Positions 20,960 to 28,940 of a stretch of 64,000 bases of DNA are shown in pieces. Position 1 is the first letter of the stretch; the number at the start of each line of letters is the position of its first letter. The translations under genes were made by a program, and so were the position numbers. The notes beneath the pieces are model-generated. The model saw only the letters and a program-made list of their open reading frames with translations. It had not been told where the DNA came from and ran no database searches. The DNA is from Demequina iriomotensis (lineage in GTDB: Bacteria > Actinomycetota > Actinomycetes > Actinomycetales > Demequinaceae). The stretch spans positions 124,001 to 188,000 of the forward strand of contig NZ_BBME01000016.1 of assembly GCF_000971395.1 (NCBI RefSeq), given 5' to 3'.

Positions 20960-21901
20960 TCAGCCGCCGAAGTGGTCCCACCCGAGGGAGTCCGGGACCG
21001 CGCCGTCGAGCCGCACACCCGCGAACGCGTCCGTGGTCTCGCCCACGACCGTCCAGCCGGCGGGTACGGCGGACTCCCGCGGGAACACCGCGAGCATGTG
21101 GTGGTCCTCGCCCCCGGTGAGCGCCCACGGCCGCGGATCGATCTGCAGCTCGAGCGCCGCGAAGCGCGCGCCCTCGTGCACCGGCACGCCCTCCGCCCGG
21201 ATGTCGATCCCGACCTCCGACGCGCGCGCGATCCGGGTCGCATCCCGTAGCAGGCCGTCGGAGATGTCCATGAGCGCGGTCGCGCCGTGGAGCGCCGCCT
21301 CGAGCCCGGCGCCGATGCGCGGACGCGGACGCAGGAACAGCCCGATGGTCTCCTCGTCGATGCGACGCCCCTCGGTCAGCTGCACGTAGCCCGCCGCGGC
21401 CGCGCCGAGCGGGGCGGACACCGCGACCACCTGGCCGGGCAGCGCATCGGCCCTGGTGACCGGCTCGGTGCCGTGCGTCTCCCCCAGCACGGTGACGCAC
21501 ACCGAGACCTCGCGGGCGCCGGACAGGTCGCCGCCGACGACGCCGACGCCGTGGGGCTCGCATGCCTCGCGCACGCCGTCGGCGAAGCGCATCACCCAGT
21601 CGGCGTCCAACGACGATGGCGCGGCGAGCGTGATCTGGAGCGCCGTCGGCACGGCGCCCATGGCATCGATGTCGGCGAGGTTCTGCATCGCCGCGCGCCA
21701 CCCGACGTCCTCGGGGGTCGACCAGTCCATCCGGAAGTGGCGGTCCTCGACGAGGATGTCGGACGAGACCACCAGGTCGCCATCGACCGCGACCACCGCC
21801 GCATCGTCGCCCGGGCCGAGGATCTCGGCATCGGACACGGGCAGCCTCGGGGCGAAGGCCGCGATGAGCGCGTCCTCCCCCATCTCGCCGATCGTCGTCA
21901 T
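20960..21901 (-). CDS. thiL: Thiamine-monophosphate kinase
   Basis: Final step of thiamine diphosphate synthesis: ThMP + ATP to ThDP + ADP. 313 aa, AIR-synthase fold. Motifs: GEDALI, GPGDDAAVV (metal/ATP), VEDRHFRMDW, AMQNLADIDAMGAVP, DISDGLLRDATRIA, TGGEDHHMLAVF. A TAGCCT hexamer six bases before the ATG points to a leaderless transcript. Stands alone, leftward, facing rpmB. Confidence 0.94.
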   Translation of the reverse strand: MTTIGEMGEDALIAAFAPRLPVSDAEILGPGDDAAVVAVDGDLVVSSDILVEDRHFRMDWSTPEDVGWRAAMQNLADIDAMGAVPTALQITLAAPSSLDADWVMRFADGVREACEPHGVGVVGGDLSGAREVSVCVTVLGETHGTEPVTRADALPGQVVAVSAPLGAAAAGYVQLTEGRRIDEETIGLFLRPRPRIGAGLEAALHGATALMDISDGLLRDATRIARASEVGIDIRAEGVPVHEGARFAALELQIDPRPWALTGGEDHHMLAVFPRESAVPAGWTVVGETTDAFAGVRLDGAVPDSLGWDHFGG

Positions 21902-21973
21902 GGGTCAAGGCTACGGGCGGCGGAGGCCGCCGCCGTGCGGGCGGCGGGACGATGCGCGAGCACGTCGCGCTGT

Positions 21974-21988
21974 CCCCAGAAATAGGGG
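21974..21988. promoter_or_regulatory. CCCCAGAAATAGGGG motif, copy 1
   Basis: A CCCC-N7-GGGG palindrome with an AT-rich core lies between divergent thiL (21901) and the membrane protein at 22134. A related ACAAATGGGGG follows at 22001. The identical 15-mer recurs at 63754-63768. Looks like a regulator site; the regulator is unknown. Confidence 0.45.
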
Positions 21989-22133
21989 TGGCCGACCACC
22001 ACAAATGGGGGCATTCCCGGCATTGACCACGTCCTCGCGACCGCCGATCCTGAGTGGCGCGGGCCGAGGCGCCCGAGTCTCCGGCGGGCACCAGATCCCG
22101 CGCTCGCGCCTCCTCCCGCGGGGGGAATCGATC

Positions 22134-22610
22134 ATGCGCACCACCTACCGCGCGCTCACTCTGCTGCTCGTCGCTTTCGCTGCGGTCCAGGTCGCCGCGC
22201 TCGCCTGGTTCATGGGCGGAGCGATCACCTGGACCGATGGGGGCGGCACGCTCACGCGCGACCTGATGTGGGGCGACGCCGTTCCGTTCATCGAGGTCCA
22301 CGGTCTCGACATCGCCTGGTTCGTCGGGTCGGTGATGGTGCCGTGCGCGGCCCTCGCCACCGTCGTGGTCGCCCTCGCCTGGCGCAACGAGCTCGCGATC
22401 CTCGCCTCGCTCGCGATCCTCGGGCTCGCATTCGCCGAGGCGTTCGTCCTCAGGGGGGTCGTCACCGGCCTCGCCGCCCCCGCGCTCCAGGGGGCCGCCG
22501 TGGTCGCCATCGCGGCGCTCGCCGCCGTCGCTCCCAAGGGAGCGGCCTGGGCCACCCGGAACCGCGACAAGGTGCGCGCGGTCTACGCCCACACGCCGCT
22601 CGCCGCCTGA
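22134..22610 (+). CDS. Four-helix membrane protein of unknown function
   Basis: 158 aa with four predicted membrane segments (about 5-30, 58-84, 87-108, 112-136) and a short basic cytoplasmic tail (WATRNRDKVRAVYAHT). No family recognised. The ATG at 22134 follows GGGGGA at 8-base spacing; the frame is open further left but only as shadow coding. The upstream region holds the CCCCAGAAATAGGGG motif, which may control it. Confidence 0.65.
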   Translation: MRTTYRALTLLLVAFAAVQVAALAWFMGGAITWTDGGGTLTRDLMWGDAVPFIEVHGLDIAWFVGSVMVPCAALATVVVALAWRNELAILASLAILGLAFAEAFVLRGVVTGLAAPALQGAAVVAIAALAAVAPKGAAWATRNRDKVRAVYAHTPLAA

Positions 22611-22654
22611 TGGCACCTCGGTGGGCCGGGATCGCGCCCCGGCCCACCGCGGCA

Positions 22655-23629
22655 TCAGGCCACCTGTACCACCAGCTTGCCCGCGACATGCTGCGCCTCG
22701 AGCCGCGCGAACGCCTCGGCGGTGCGCTCCAGCGGGTACGCGCCGGCGATCACGGGGCGCACGCAGCCCTCCTCGATCCAGGCCGCGACCCTGCTCAGGT
22801 GCTCGGTGGTCGGCTCGGTCCCGACCACGACCACGCGGCGGCGGGCGAACGGGCTCGCCGCCTTCGCGGAGAAGATCGCCCACGCGGGGCCGAGCAGCGG
22901 CCCTCCGCCCAGGCCTCCGGCCGCGAGGTACACGCCGTCGGAGGCGATGATCCTCTTGAGCCGCGTGAGGCGCGTGGTCCCGACCGTGTCGTAGACCACG
23001 TCGAAGACCTCGCCGCAGTCGAGCACGTTTTCACGCGTGTAGTCGATGACGCGGTCCGCGCCGAGCAGGGACACCATCGCGGCGTTCGCGCCCGAGCACA
23101 CCGCGACCACCCGGCGCGCGCCGAGGACCCGTGCGATCTGCACCGCCAGGTGGCCCACACCCCCCGACGCGCCGATCACCAGGACGCTCCTGCCCTCGCA
23201 TCCACCGCCGTCGGCGAACCCGCCGAGCGCCGTGACCGCGGCGATCGGCACCGCGGCCGCCTCCTCGTCGGTGGCGCCGGCGGGGGTCCGCGCGATCTTC
23301 GACGCCTCCGCGACCGCGAAGTCGGCGCACCCGCCGAAGCCGAGGAAGCCGAACACCCGGTCGCCGACCGCGAGCCCCTCGACGCCTGGACCGAGCGCGT
23401 CGACCTCGCCCGCCGCATCGGCCCCCACCACCCGCTGTCCGGGCGAGCGCAGCCCGAAGCTGACGCGCGCGAGCCACGGGTCGCCCCGATAGATGTGCCA
23501 GTCCCAGGGGTTGAGCCCGGCGGCGGTGACGCGGATGCGCACCTGCCCTTCGCCCGGCTCGGGAATCGGGATGTCGCGCAGCTCGTGCGACTCGGGTCCT
23601 GCGTAGCTGTCGTAGGTGACGGCCCTCAT
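22655..23629 (-). CDS. Zinc-free MDR-family NAD(P)-dependent alcohol dehydrogenase / quinone oxidoreductase
   Basis: 324 aa medium-chain reductase. GroES-like N-terminal half (AAGLNPWDWHIYRGD, GADAAGEVDALGPGV), then a Rossmann half with VLVIGASGGVGHLAVQIAR for NADPH. The catalytic-zinc Cys and His are absent, as in quinone oxidoreductases and reticulon-4-interacting-protein-like enzymes. Probably reduces quinones or enals; substrate unknown. Convergent with the membrane protein. Confidence 0.82.
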   Translation of the reverse strand: MRAVTYDSYAGPESHELRDIPIPEPGEGQVRIRVTAAGLNPWDWHIYRGDPWLARVSFGLRSPGQRVVGADAAGEVDALGPGVEGLAVGDRVFGFLGFGGCADFAVAEASKIARTPAGATDEEAAAVPIAAVTALGGFADGGGCEGRSVLVIGASGGVGHLAVQIARVLGARRVVAVCSGANAAMVSLLGADRVIDYTRENVLDCGEVFDVVYDTVGTTRLTRLKRIIASDGVYLAAGGLGGGPLLGPAWAIFSAKAASPFARRRVVVVGTEPTTEHLSRVAAWIEEGCVRPVIAGAYPLERTAEAFARLEAQHVAGKLVVQVA

Positions 23630-23731
23630 GGGACGCTCACCGCCTTTCGTGGTCCGGCCGCCGAGGGCCGTGGGAGGGTGCGCTTCGCCCCGGCCGCGGC
23701 GCGGCCGTGCGGGGCGTGCGGTGACGAGCGG

Positions 23732-23959
23732 CTAGGCCTGCTCCGCCTCGGGGTACTGGAAGACCGCGTCGAGGGGCACCTCGAGGGCCCGCGCGATCTG
23801 GAAGGCCATCTCGAGCGAGGGCGAGTAGCGCCGCTGCTCGATGGCGATGACCGTCTGGCGCGTCACGCCGATGCGTGCCGCCAGCTCGGCCTGGGTCATC
23901 TCCCCATGCGCGAACCGCAGCGCGCGGATCGCGTTGGTGACCTGGGTGGACCGGCCCAT
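23732..23959 (-). CDS. XRE-family HTH regulator, short
   Basis: 75 aa, almost entirely one HTH domain: MTQAELAARIGVTRQTVIAIEQRRYSPSLEMAFQIARALEVPLDAVFQY. This YozG-type mini-regulator is usually paired with a small membrane protein. The ATG overlaps the stop of the upstream membrane protein (TGATG), so they are translationally coupled. The CTTGACA array at 24417-24481 is the likely autoregulatory operator. Confidence 0.88.
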   Translation of the reverse strand: MGRSTQVTNAIRALRFAHGEMTQAELAARIGVTRQTVIAIEQRRYSPSLEMAFQIARALEVPLDAVFQYPEAEQA

Positions 23960-24405
23960 CACAGCCCGGTCCGGTACGCGTGGATGCGGCTGCCCGCCGC
24001 GATGATCCCGGCGAGCAGACCCGCGAGGAACAGCGCGTTCGCCGCCCAGAAGCGGTCGACGTCGAGCATGAGCAGGACGGTCGCGGCCATGCCTCCGAAC
24101 GAGGCCATCGTGTACGCGCGGGCGTTGCCGATGCGCTCGATCTCCTTGTCGCGCACGTCGCCGTCCTCGAAGTCCGGCTTCTCCCCCGCGACCTCCGCGC
24201 GGACGCCCGTGGCGATCGCCGAGGCGATCACGCCGGCGATGATGAGCACGATGAGCGCGCCCCAGGCCCACAGCATCGGCGCGACCCAGGAGACGTCCTC
24301 GATCGGCCGGTCCGCCGCCTGCGTGAGGATCACCGTGAAGTACACGATGCCGACCAGCGGGAACACGACGAGCGTGGCCCACACGGTGCGTTCGGTCATG
24401 GTCAT
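23959..24405 (-). CDS. Four-helix membrane protein paired with the XRE regulator
   Basis: 148 aa with four hydrophobic segments (about 8-30, 42-68, 95-113, 118-138) and an acidic middle loop (EKPDFEDGDVRDKEIERI). DUF2178-like proteins paired with small HTH regulators look like this; the function is unknown. Start ATG at 24405 (MTMTERTVW) has GGGAG 5 bases upstream; 24423 would be six residues longer. First gene of a two-gene operon. Confidence 0.7.
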   Translation of the reverse strand: MTMTERTVWATLVVFPLVGIVYFTVILTQAADRPIEDVSWVAPMLWAWGALIVLIIAGVIASAIATGVRAEVAGEKPDFEDGDVRDKEIERIGNARAYTMASFGGMAATVLLMLDVDRFWAANALFLAGLLAGIIAAGSRIHAYRTGL

Positions 24406-24416
24406 GGCGACTCCCG

Positions 24417-24481
24417 ATGTCAAAGGTTCTTGACATCTCGAACGTAAGCCGGACTTGACATGATGTCAAGACTTCTTGACA
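24417..24481 (-). promoter_or_regulatory. Promoter and CTTGACA operator array of the XRE operon
   Basis: Leftward promoter TTGACA (24469-24464), 17-base spacer, TACGTT (24446-24441). Overlapping it are the perfect palindrome CTTGACATGATGTCAAG (24454-24470), a second inverted pair ATGTCAAAGGTTCTTGACAT (24417-24436), and a further CTTGACA at 24475-24481. The copies cover the -35, the start site and the early leader, the layout of a repressed, autoregulated promoter. Confidence 0.75.
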
Positions 24482-24489
24482 CCCCCGCC

Positions 24490-24587
24490 TGACAGCGGCA
24501 ACGGAGTTCGCCGCGACACGCCGCGCTCACGGCCGAGAGGGCGCCCCCGCCCCCGCGTGTCGGGACCAGCTCCGTTGGCAGTGTCCA
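24490..24587. repeat. 98-bp dispersed inverted-repeat element, copy 2
   Basis: In the opposite orientation to copies 1 and 3: its right-to-left reading ends GAACTCCGTTGCCGCTGTCA, matching the end of copy 1. The arms extend outward here (CCCCGCCTG... and ...CAGGCGGGG), giving a longer stem. Lies between the XRE operon promoter and the MATE gene stop. Confidence 0.75.
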
Positions 24588-24612
24588 GGCGGGGAGGGTC
24601 CGGCGGGGAGGG

Positions 24613-25968
24613 TCAGGCGTGCACGGCCGCGAGCCACGCCCCGCGGCGCGTCACGCGGGCGTAGGCGATCGCCAGGAACGCGCCGCGGGCGACGTTGAAC
24701 AGCAGGAACGCGCGCCACACGTCGTCGTTGCGGGGGTCGCCGATCCACGCGATGCCCGCGGCCAGCGCGGGCACGAATACGAGCGCCGCGGAGGCCGCCA
24801 TCGTGACCGCCATGGCGCGCGTGCGCCCCGATCCCAGGAACACGCCGTCGAACAGGTAGGCGAGGGACGATGCGAGGGGCAGCCACACGACCCAGCCGAC
24901 ATAGCGGTCGGCGGCCTCCGTCACGGACGGGATCGAGGTGAGGACCCCGATGAACGGCCCCGAGGCGACGAGGTACAGGAGCGTGAACGCCGCGCCGATC
25001 GCGACGGCGGGCAGGGCCGATGCGGCCACCGCGCGATGGAACGCCGGCACGTCGCGCCGGCCGATCTCGCGCGACACCATCGCCTCGGCCGCGTGGGCGT
25101 AGCCGTCCTGGCCGTAGCTGGCGAGCAGCATGAGCTGCATGAGGATCGCGTTGGCCGCGAGGATGTCGGGGCCGAGCCGCGCGCCGTACGCCGTGACGAA
25201 CGTGAGCACCGCGTAGAGGATCGCGGTCCGCACCAGCAGGTCGGTGTTCATCGAGGCCAGGCGCCTCCACCCCGACCTCAGCCCCCGTCCGCGCCACCGC
25301 CGCGCCGCGGCCCGCGTGGACGGCCCCGCCGCGCGCCACCACAGCACGACGGCGACGGCGAGACCCAGCCATTCCGCGATCACCGTCGCGGCCGCGGCGC
25401 CGGCCGACGCCCAGCCGAGCCCGCCGACGAAGGCGACGTCGAGTCCCAGGTTGACCACGTTGACGGTCGCGACGATCGCCAGCGGGCGCCGCGTGTCGCC
25501 GGCGCCGACGAACCAGCCGGAGATCACGAGCGTGACCAGGGCGGCCGGCACGGAGCCGACGCGGATCCACGCGTACTGGATCGCGAGGTCGCGCACCTCG
25601 CCCGCGGGCGCCAGCAGCGCCATGACCGCGGGGACGGCGACCCACTGCGCCGCGAGCGCCCCCGCGCCGAGCGCGAGCGCGAGCAGCGCCGAGCGTTGCG
25701 CGTGGGCGACCGCCGCATCGTCCTGCCCCGCGCCGAGCGCGCGGCCCACGAGCGACGTGGTGCCGGTGCGCAGGAAGCCGACGAGCCACATCACCGCGCT
25801 CAGGACCGTGGAGCCGAGCGCCACCGCGCCGATGTGCGTGGCGTCCGAGAAGTGGCCGAGCATGGCGGTGTCGACGAGCCCGACGAGCGGCACGGTGACA
25901 TTGCCGACGATCGCGGGCCACGCGAGCGATAACGCGCGCCGATGCGGGAGAGAGCGGAGCGCGATCAC
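24613..25968 (-). CDS. MATE-family efflux transporter (DinF-like)
   Basis: 451 aa, twelve predicted membrane helices. The N-terminus has the MATE pattern LAWPAIVGNVTVPLVGLVDTAMLGH, then TGTTSLVGRALGAGQ and ISGWFVGAGDTRRPL, closest to the DinF branch. Exports cationic or toxic compounds against H+ or Na+; substrate not inferable. GTG start at 25968 lies six bases after TAGCGT, so probably leaderless. Confidence 0.88.
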   Translation of the reverse strand: MIALRSLPHRRALSLAWPAIVGNVTVPLVGLVDTAMLGHFSDATHIGAVALGSTVLSAVMWLVGFLRTGTTSLVGRALGAGQDDAAVAHAQRSALLALALGAGALAAQWVAVPAVMALLAPAGEVRDLAIQYAWIRVGSVPAALVTLVISGWFVGAGDTRRPLAIVATVNVVNLGLDVAFVGGLGWASAGAAAATVIAEWLGLAVAVVLWWRAAGPSTRAAARRWRGRGLRSGWRRLASMNTDLLVRTAILYAVLTFVTAYGARLGPDILAANAILMQLMLLASYGQDGYAHAAEAMVSREIGRRDVPAFHRAVAASALPAVAIGAAFTLLYLVASGPFIGVLTSIPSVTEAADRYVGWVVWLPLASSLAYLFDGVFLGSGRTRAMAVTMAASAALVFVPALAAGIAWIGDPRNDDVWRAFLLFNVARGAFLAIAYARVTRRGAWLAAVHA

Positions 25969-26044
25969 CAGGCGACGCTACACCGCGCCCCGGGGTGTGA
26001 CCTGGCTCATACCCGGCGGGCACGGGTGCGGCTAGGGTACGGCC

Positions 26045-27214
26045 GTGCTCGATCCCTTGACGCTGCGTGTCGCGCTGGCCGCCGTGGCGGCGACCCTGCT
26101 CGTGCTGTCGTACGTGGGGGTGTACCGGCGCGACCGCTCGAGGTACTCGGCGTGGTGGACCGCGTCGCTCGTCACCTCGGGCGTCGGCACCGCGCTGTAC
26201 CTGTTCAACGGCACGGACGCCCAGGTCGCCGCCAACCCGGTGGCGAACATCCTGTCGGCGCTCGCCGCCGCCTGCACCTGGGGCGCCGCCCGCTCCCTCA
26301 GCGGTCGCGCGACCCCGTGGCGCGCGGTGGCCGTCGGCCCGACGGTGACGGTGCTCATGTCGATGCTCGAGCATCCGTCGACCAACGTCTGGGCGGGCAA
26401 CGCCGCCCTCTTCGTGAGCATGGCGACGTATCTGTGGCTCGCCGCGTTCGAGATGCGTCGCGTCAGCCGCGAGCGCCGCGAGAGCGGGGGACGCTACGCC
26501 GGGTCGCGGGCGGATCGCGCGACGGTCGTACTGGGGATCGGCGTGTGCGCCCTCGCCGCCTTCTACACGCTCCGAGCGCTCCTGTACCTGGTGGTCGGTC
26601 CTCACGATCCGGTCTTCGCGTGGACCGTCGGGACCACCCAGACCACGATCGCGCTCATCATCGCGCTCGTGGTGGTGACCTTCACCATGTCGGAGATGAG
26701 CCTGGCGGAGAGCGTGTTCGACCTCGAGATCCGGGCCACGAGCGACCCGCTCACCGGCCTGTGGAACCGCGCGGAGTTCGAGCGTCGGGCGTCGGCCCGC
26801 GTCGCCGCACGGCGCGGCCGCTCGACCATGGTCGTCGCCGATCTCGACCACTTCAAGAGCGTCAACGACGCGCATGGCCACGAGGCGGGCGACCGCGCGC
26901 TCGAGGCGTTCGCCTCGGCCGTCCGCCATGCGATGGGACCGCGCGACATCGCGGGACGCGTGGGCGGCGAGGAATTCGCGCTCCTGCTCGCCACGTCGGA
27001 CGTGCAGGTGGCCACCGCCCGCGTGGAGGCGCTGCGGCGCGAGTACGGAGAGGCCGGCGATCCCGCCGCACCCGACTTCCCGACGGTGAGCTACGGGGTC
27101 ACGGTGGTGGCCGAGGGCGACGATCTCGCGTCGGCGCTGCGCCGAGCCGACGCCGCGATGTACCGCGCGAAGCGCGAGGGCCGCGACCGCGTGGTGGTCG
27201 ACGGCGCGAGCTGA
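26045..27214 (+). CDS. Membrane-anchored diguanylate cyclase (GGDEF)
   Basis: 389 aa. Six or seven hydrophobic segments up to about residue 220 form a MHYT/7TM-like sensor part, then a GGDEF domain (about 225-385): DPLTGLWNRAEF, DLDHFKSVNDAHGHEAGDRAL, active-site GGEEF, SYGVTVV, ADAAMYRAKREGRD. All catalytic residues are present. The inhibitory-site RxxD is not obvious: ATSD precedes the helix before GGEEF by the wrong distance. Makes c-di-GMP; input unknown. GTG start six bases after TAGGGT suggests a leaderless message. Confidence 0.88.
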   Translation: MLDPLTLRVALAAVAATLLVLSYVGVYRRDRSRYSAWWTASLVTSGVGTALYLFNGTDAQVAANPVANILSALAAACTWGAARSLSGRATPWRAVAVGPTVTVLMSMLEHPSTNVWAGNAALFVSMATYLWLAAFEMRRVSRERRESGGRYAGSRADRATVVLGIGVCALAAFYTLRALLYLVVGPHDPVFAWTVGTTQTTIALIIALVVVTFTMSEMSLAESVFDLEIRATSDPLTGLWNRAEFERRASARVAARRGRSTMVVADLDHFKSVNDAHGHEAGDRALEAFASAVRHAMGPRDIAGRVGGEEFALLLATSDVQVATARVEALRREYGEAGDPAAPDFPTVSYGVTVVAEGDDLASALRRADAAMYRAKREGRDRVVVDGAS

Positions 27215-27260
27215 CACGGCGGCGTCCCGCGCATCGTCCCGCGACGCCTAGGCTCTCCCC

Positions 27261-27722
27261 ATGGCCCGCCCTCTCGCCCTGCTCGCTCCCGTGCTGGCGA
27301 CGGCGACGCTCGCGGCCTGCGCGAGCCCCCTGCCCGTGGATCCCGCGCCGTACGCCGCGGACCCGGACTGTGCGCGCGTCATGCTCGCGGTGCCCGACGT
27401 GGTGGGCGGGCTCGAGTACCACGAGACCACCTCGCAGGCGACCGCGTCGTGGGGCGAGGACTATCCGTTGGTGATGCGCTGCGGCGTCGAGCCGCCCGGT
27501 CCCACCACCGACGAGTGCCTCGCGATCGACGCGTCGGGGGTCGCGGTCGACTGGCTCGTCATCGACGACGGCGACCGGTGGCGCACCGTGAGCTTCGGCC
27601 GCTCCCCCGCCGTCGAGCTGCTGGTCCCCAAGGAGCGGGCTCAGGACGCGCTCGGGGACGTCCTCGCCGAGGTGTCGCCGGCCGTGTCGCGCGCGCCGTC
27701 CAACGGCCTCGAGTGCCGCTGA
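27261..27722 (+). CDS. DUF3515-family lipoprotein
   Basis: 153 aa. Signal peptide with lipobox LAAC (Cys20), so a diacylglyceryl-anchored lipoprotein. Two further Cys (CARVMLAVPDVV, MRCGVEPPGP) and a C-terminal LECR; pattern WGEDYPLVMRCGVEPPGPTTDECLAIDASGVAVDWLV is typical of DUF3515. Function unknown; the family commonly sits beside ddl and thiL in this phylum, as here. TAGGCT (27249-27254) six bases before the ATG implies a leaderless transcript. Confidence 0.82.
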   Translation: MARPLALLAPVLATATLAACASPLPVDPAPYAADPDCARVMLAVPDVVGGLEYHETTSQATASWGEDYPLVMRCGVEPPGPTTDECLAIDASGVAVDWLVIDDGDRWRTVSFGRSPAVELLVPKERAQDALGDVLAEVSPAVSRAPSNGLECR

Positions 27723-27739
27723 GCCCCCTCCCCTCCCCG

Positions 27740-27837
27740 TGACACTCGCAACGGAGTGAGTCCCGGGTCGGCGGTGTGTCGCGTGGGTGTGGCCACGGAT
27801 CGCCGGCGTGTCGGTCCGAGATCCGTTGCCAGTGTCA
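27740..27837. repeat. 98-bp dispersed inverted-repeat element, copy 3
   Basis: Begins TGACACTCGCAACGGAGT and ends GATCCGTTGCCAGTGTCA; same length and orientation as copy 1, with shared GAGTGAGTCCCGG and CCGGCGTGTCG blocks. Fills the convergent gap between the DUF3515 gene and ddl. Confidence 0.8.
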
Positions 27838-27851
27838 GGGCTTTGGAGCGG

Positions 27852-28940
27852 TCAGCGCAGCCCGACGGGCCTCTCGAGCGCCACGGTGAGCAGCGTCTCG
27901 ATCAGCTCGCGGTAGGAGATCCCCGCCGCGGCCGCCATCCGCGGGTACATCGACGTCGTGGTGAAGCCCGGCATGGTGTTGATCTCGTTGACCACCACGC
28001 CGCCGGCGTCCGTAACGAAGACGTCGACCCGGGCAAGCGACTCCGCGCCGATGGCCCGGAACGCGCGCTTGGCGTAGTCGGCCACCGTCGCCGCCACCGC
28101 GGGCTCGAGCGACGTCGGGCACAGCAGCGTCACCGCGGCCTCGTCCAGGTACTTCGCGTCGAAGTCGTAGAAGTCGTGGTCCCCACCCGTGATGATCTCC
28201 CCCGGCGGCGAGGTGAGCAGCCCGCCCGGGGTCGCGAGCACCGCGGTCTCGATCTCGCGCCCGACCACGGCGGCCTCGATGAGCACCTTCGGATCGTGCT
28301 TCTGCGCGTCGGCGACAGCGGCCTCGAGCGCGTCCCACGAGGACACCTTCGAGATCCCCATGGACGATCCGGCGCGCGCGGGCTTCACGAACACCGGCAG
28401 CCCCAGCGCCTCGATCCGCTCACGCTGCGCGGCCACGCCGTGCACGGGCGTCACCACCACGTCGGGCGTCACGGGCAGCCCCGCGTCGGCGAAGATCGTC
28501 TTCATGAACTGCTTGTCCATGCCCGCGGCGGACGCGAGCACGCCCGAGCCGACGTAGCGCGCGTCGACCAGCTCGAGCGCCCCTTGCACGGTGCCGTCCT
28601 CACCCCACGGGCCGTGAAGCAGCGGGAACACCACGTCGATCTCGCCGAGCGACCGCATCGTGCCGTCCTCGACCACGCGCCACTCGCGCGATCCCGCCTC
28701 GAACGGCGGGAGCACCACGGCGTGCGAGCGCGGCACGTCGGGCATGGCGCCGTCGACGATGCGCCAGTCGCCCGGCTCGGTCGAGGCGAGCGTCCAGCGG
28801 CCCTCGCGGGTGATCCCGATGGCGACGACGTCCCAGCGGTCGCGGTCGATCGCGCCCAGCACGCCGCCCGCGGTCACGCACGAGACGCCGTGCTCGGTCG
28901 ACCGGCCGCCGAAGACGATCGCCACGGTGGGCTTGGCCAT
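27852..28940 (-). CDS. ddl: D-alanine--D-alanine ligase
   Basis: Makes D-Ala-D-Ala for peptidoglycan. 362 aa ATP-grasp enzyme: N-terminal VAIVFGGRSTEHGVSCVT, PLLHGPWGEDGTVQG, FVKPARAGSSMGISKV, C-terminal VNEINTMPGFTTTSMYP with metal ligands. The Ddl omega-loop has FYDFDAKY, Tyr/Phe-type, predicting D-Ala rather than D-Lac. ATG overlaps the gpsA stop by one base (TGATG). Confidence 0.95.
   Translation of the reverse strand: MAKPTVAIVFGGRSTEHGVSCVTAGGVLGAIDRDRWDVVAIGITREGRWTLASTEPGDWRIVDGAMPDVPRSHAVVLPPFEAGSREWRVVEDGTMRSLGEIDVVFPLLHGPWGEDGTVQGALELVDARYVGSGVLASAAGMDKQFMKTIFADAGLPVTPDVVVTPVHGVAAQRERIEALGLPVFVKPARAGSSMGISKVSSWDALEAAVADAQKHDPKVLIEAAVVGREIETAVLATPGGLLTSPPGEIITGGDHDFYDFDAKYLDEAAVTLLCPTSLEPAVAATVADYAKRAFRAIGAESLARVDVFVTDAGGVVVNEINTMPGFTTTSMYPRMAAAAGISYRELIETLLTVALERPVGLR

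Noticed and set aside
21974..21988. CCCCAGAAATAGGGG as a DosR box
   Set aside because: Lacks GGGAC/GTCCC arms and has the opposite C-to-G polarity.
20388..22883. 831-codon minus-strand frame over rpmB and thiL
   Set aside because: Covers L28, its promoter and terminator, and thiL in another frame; no domain.
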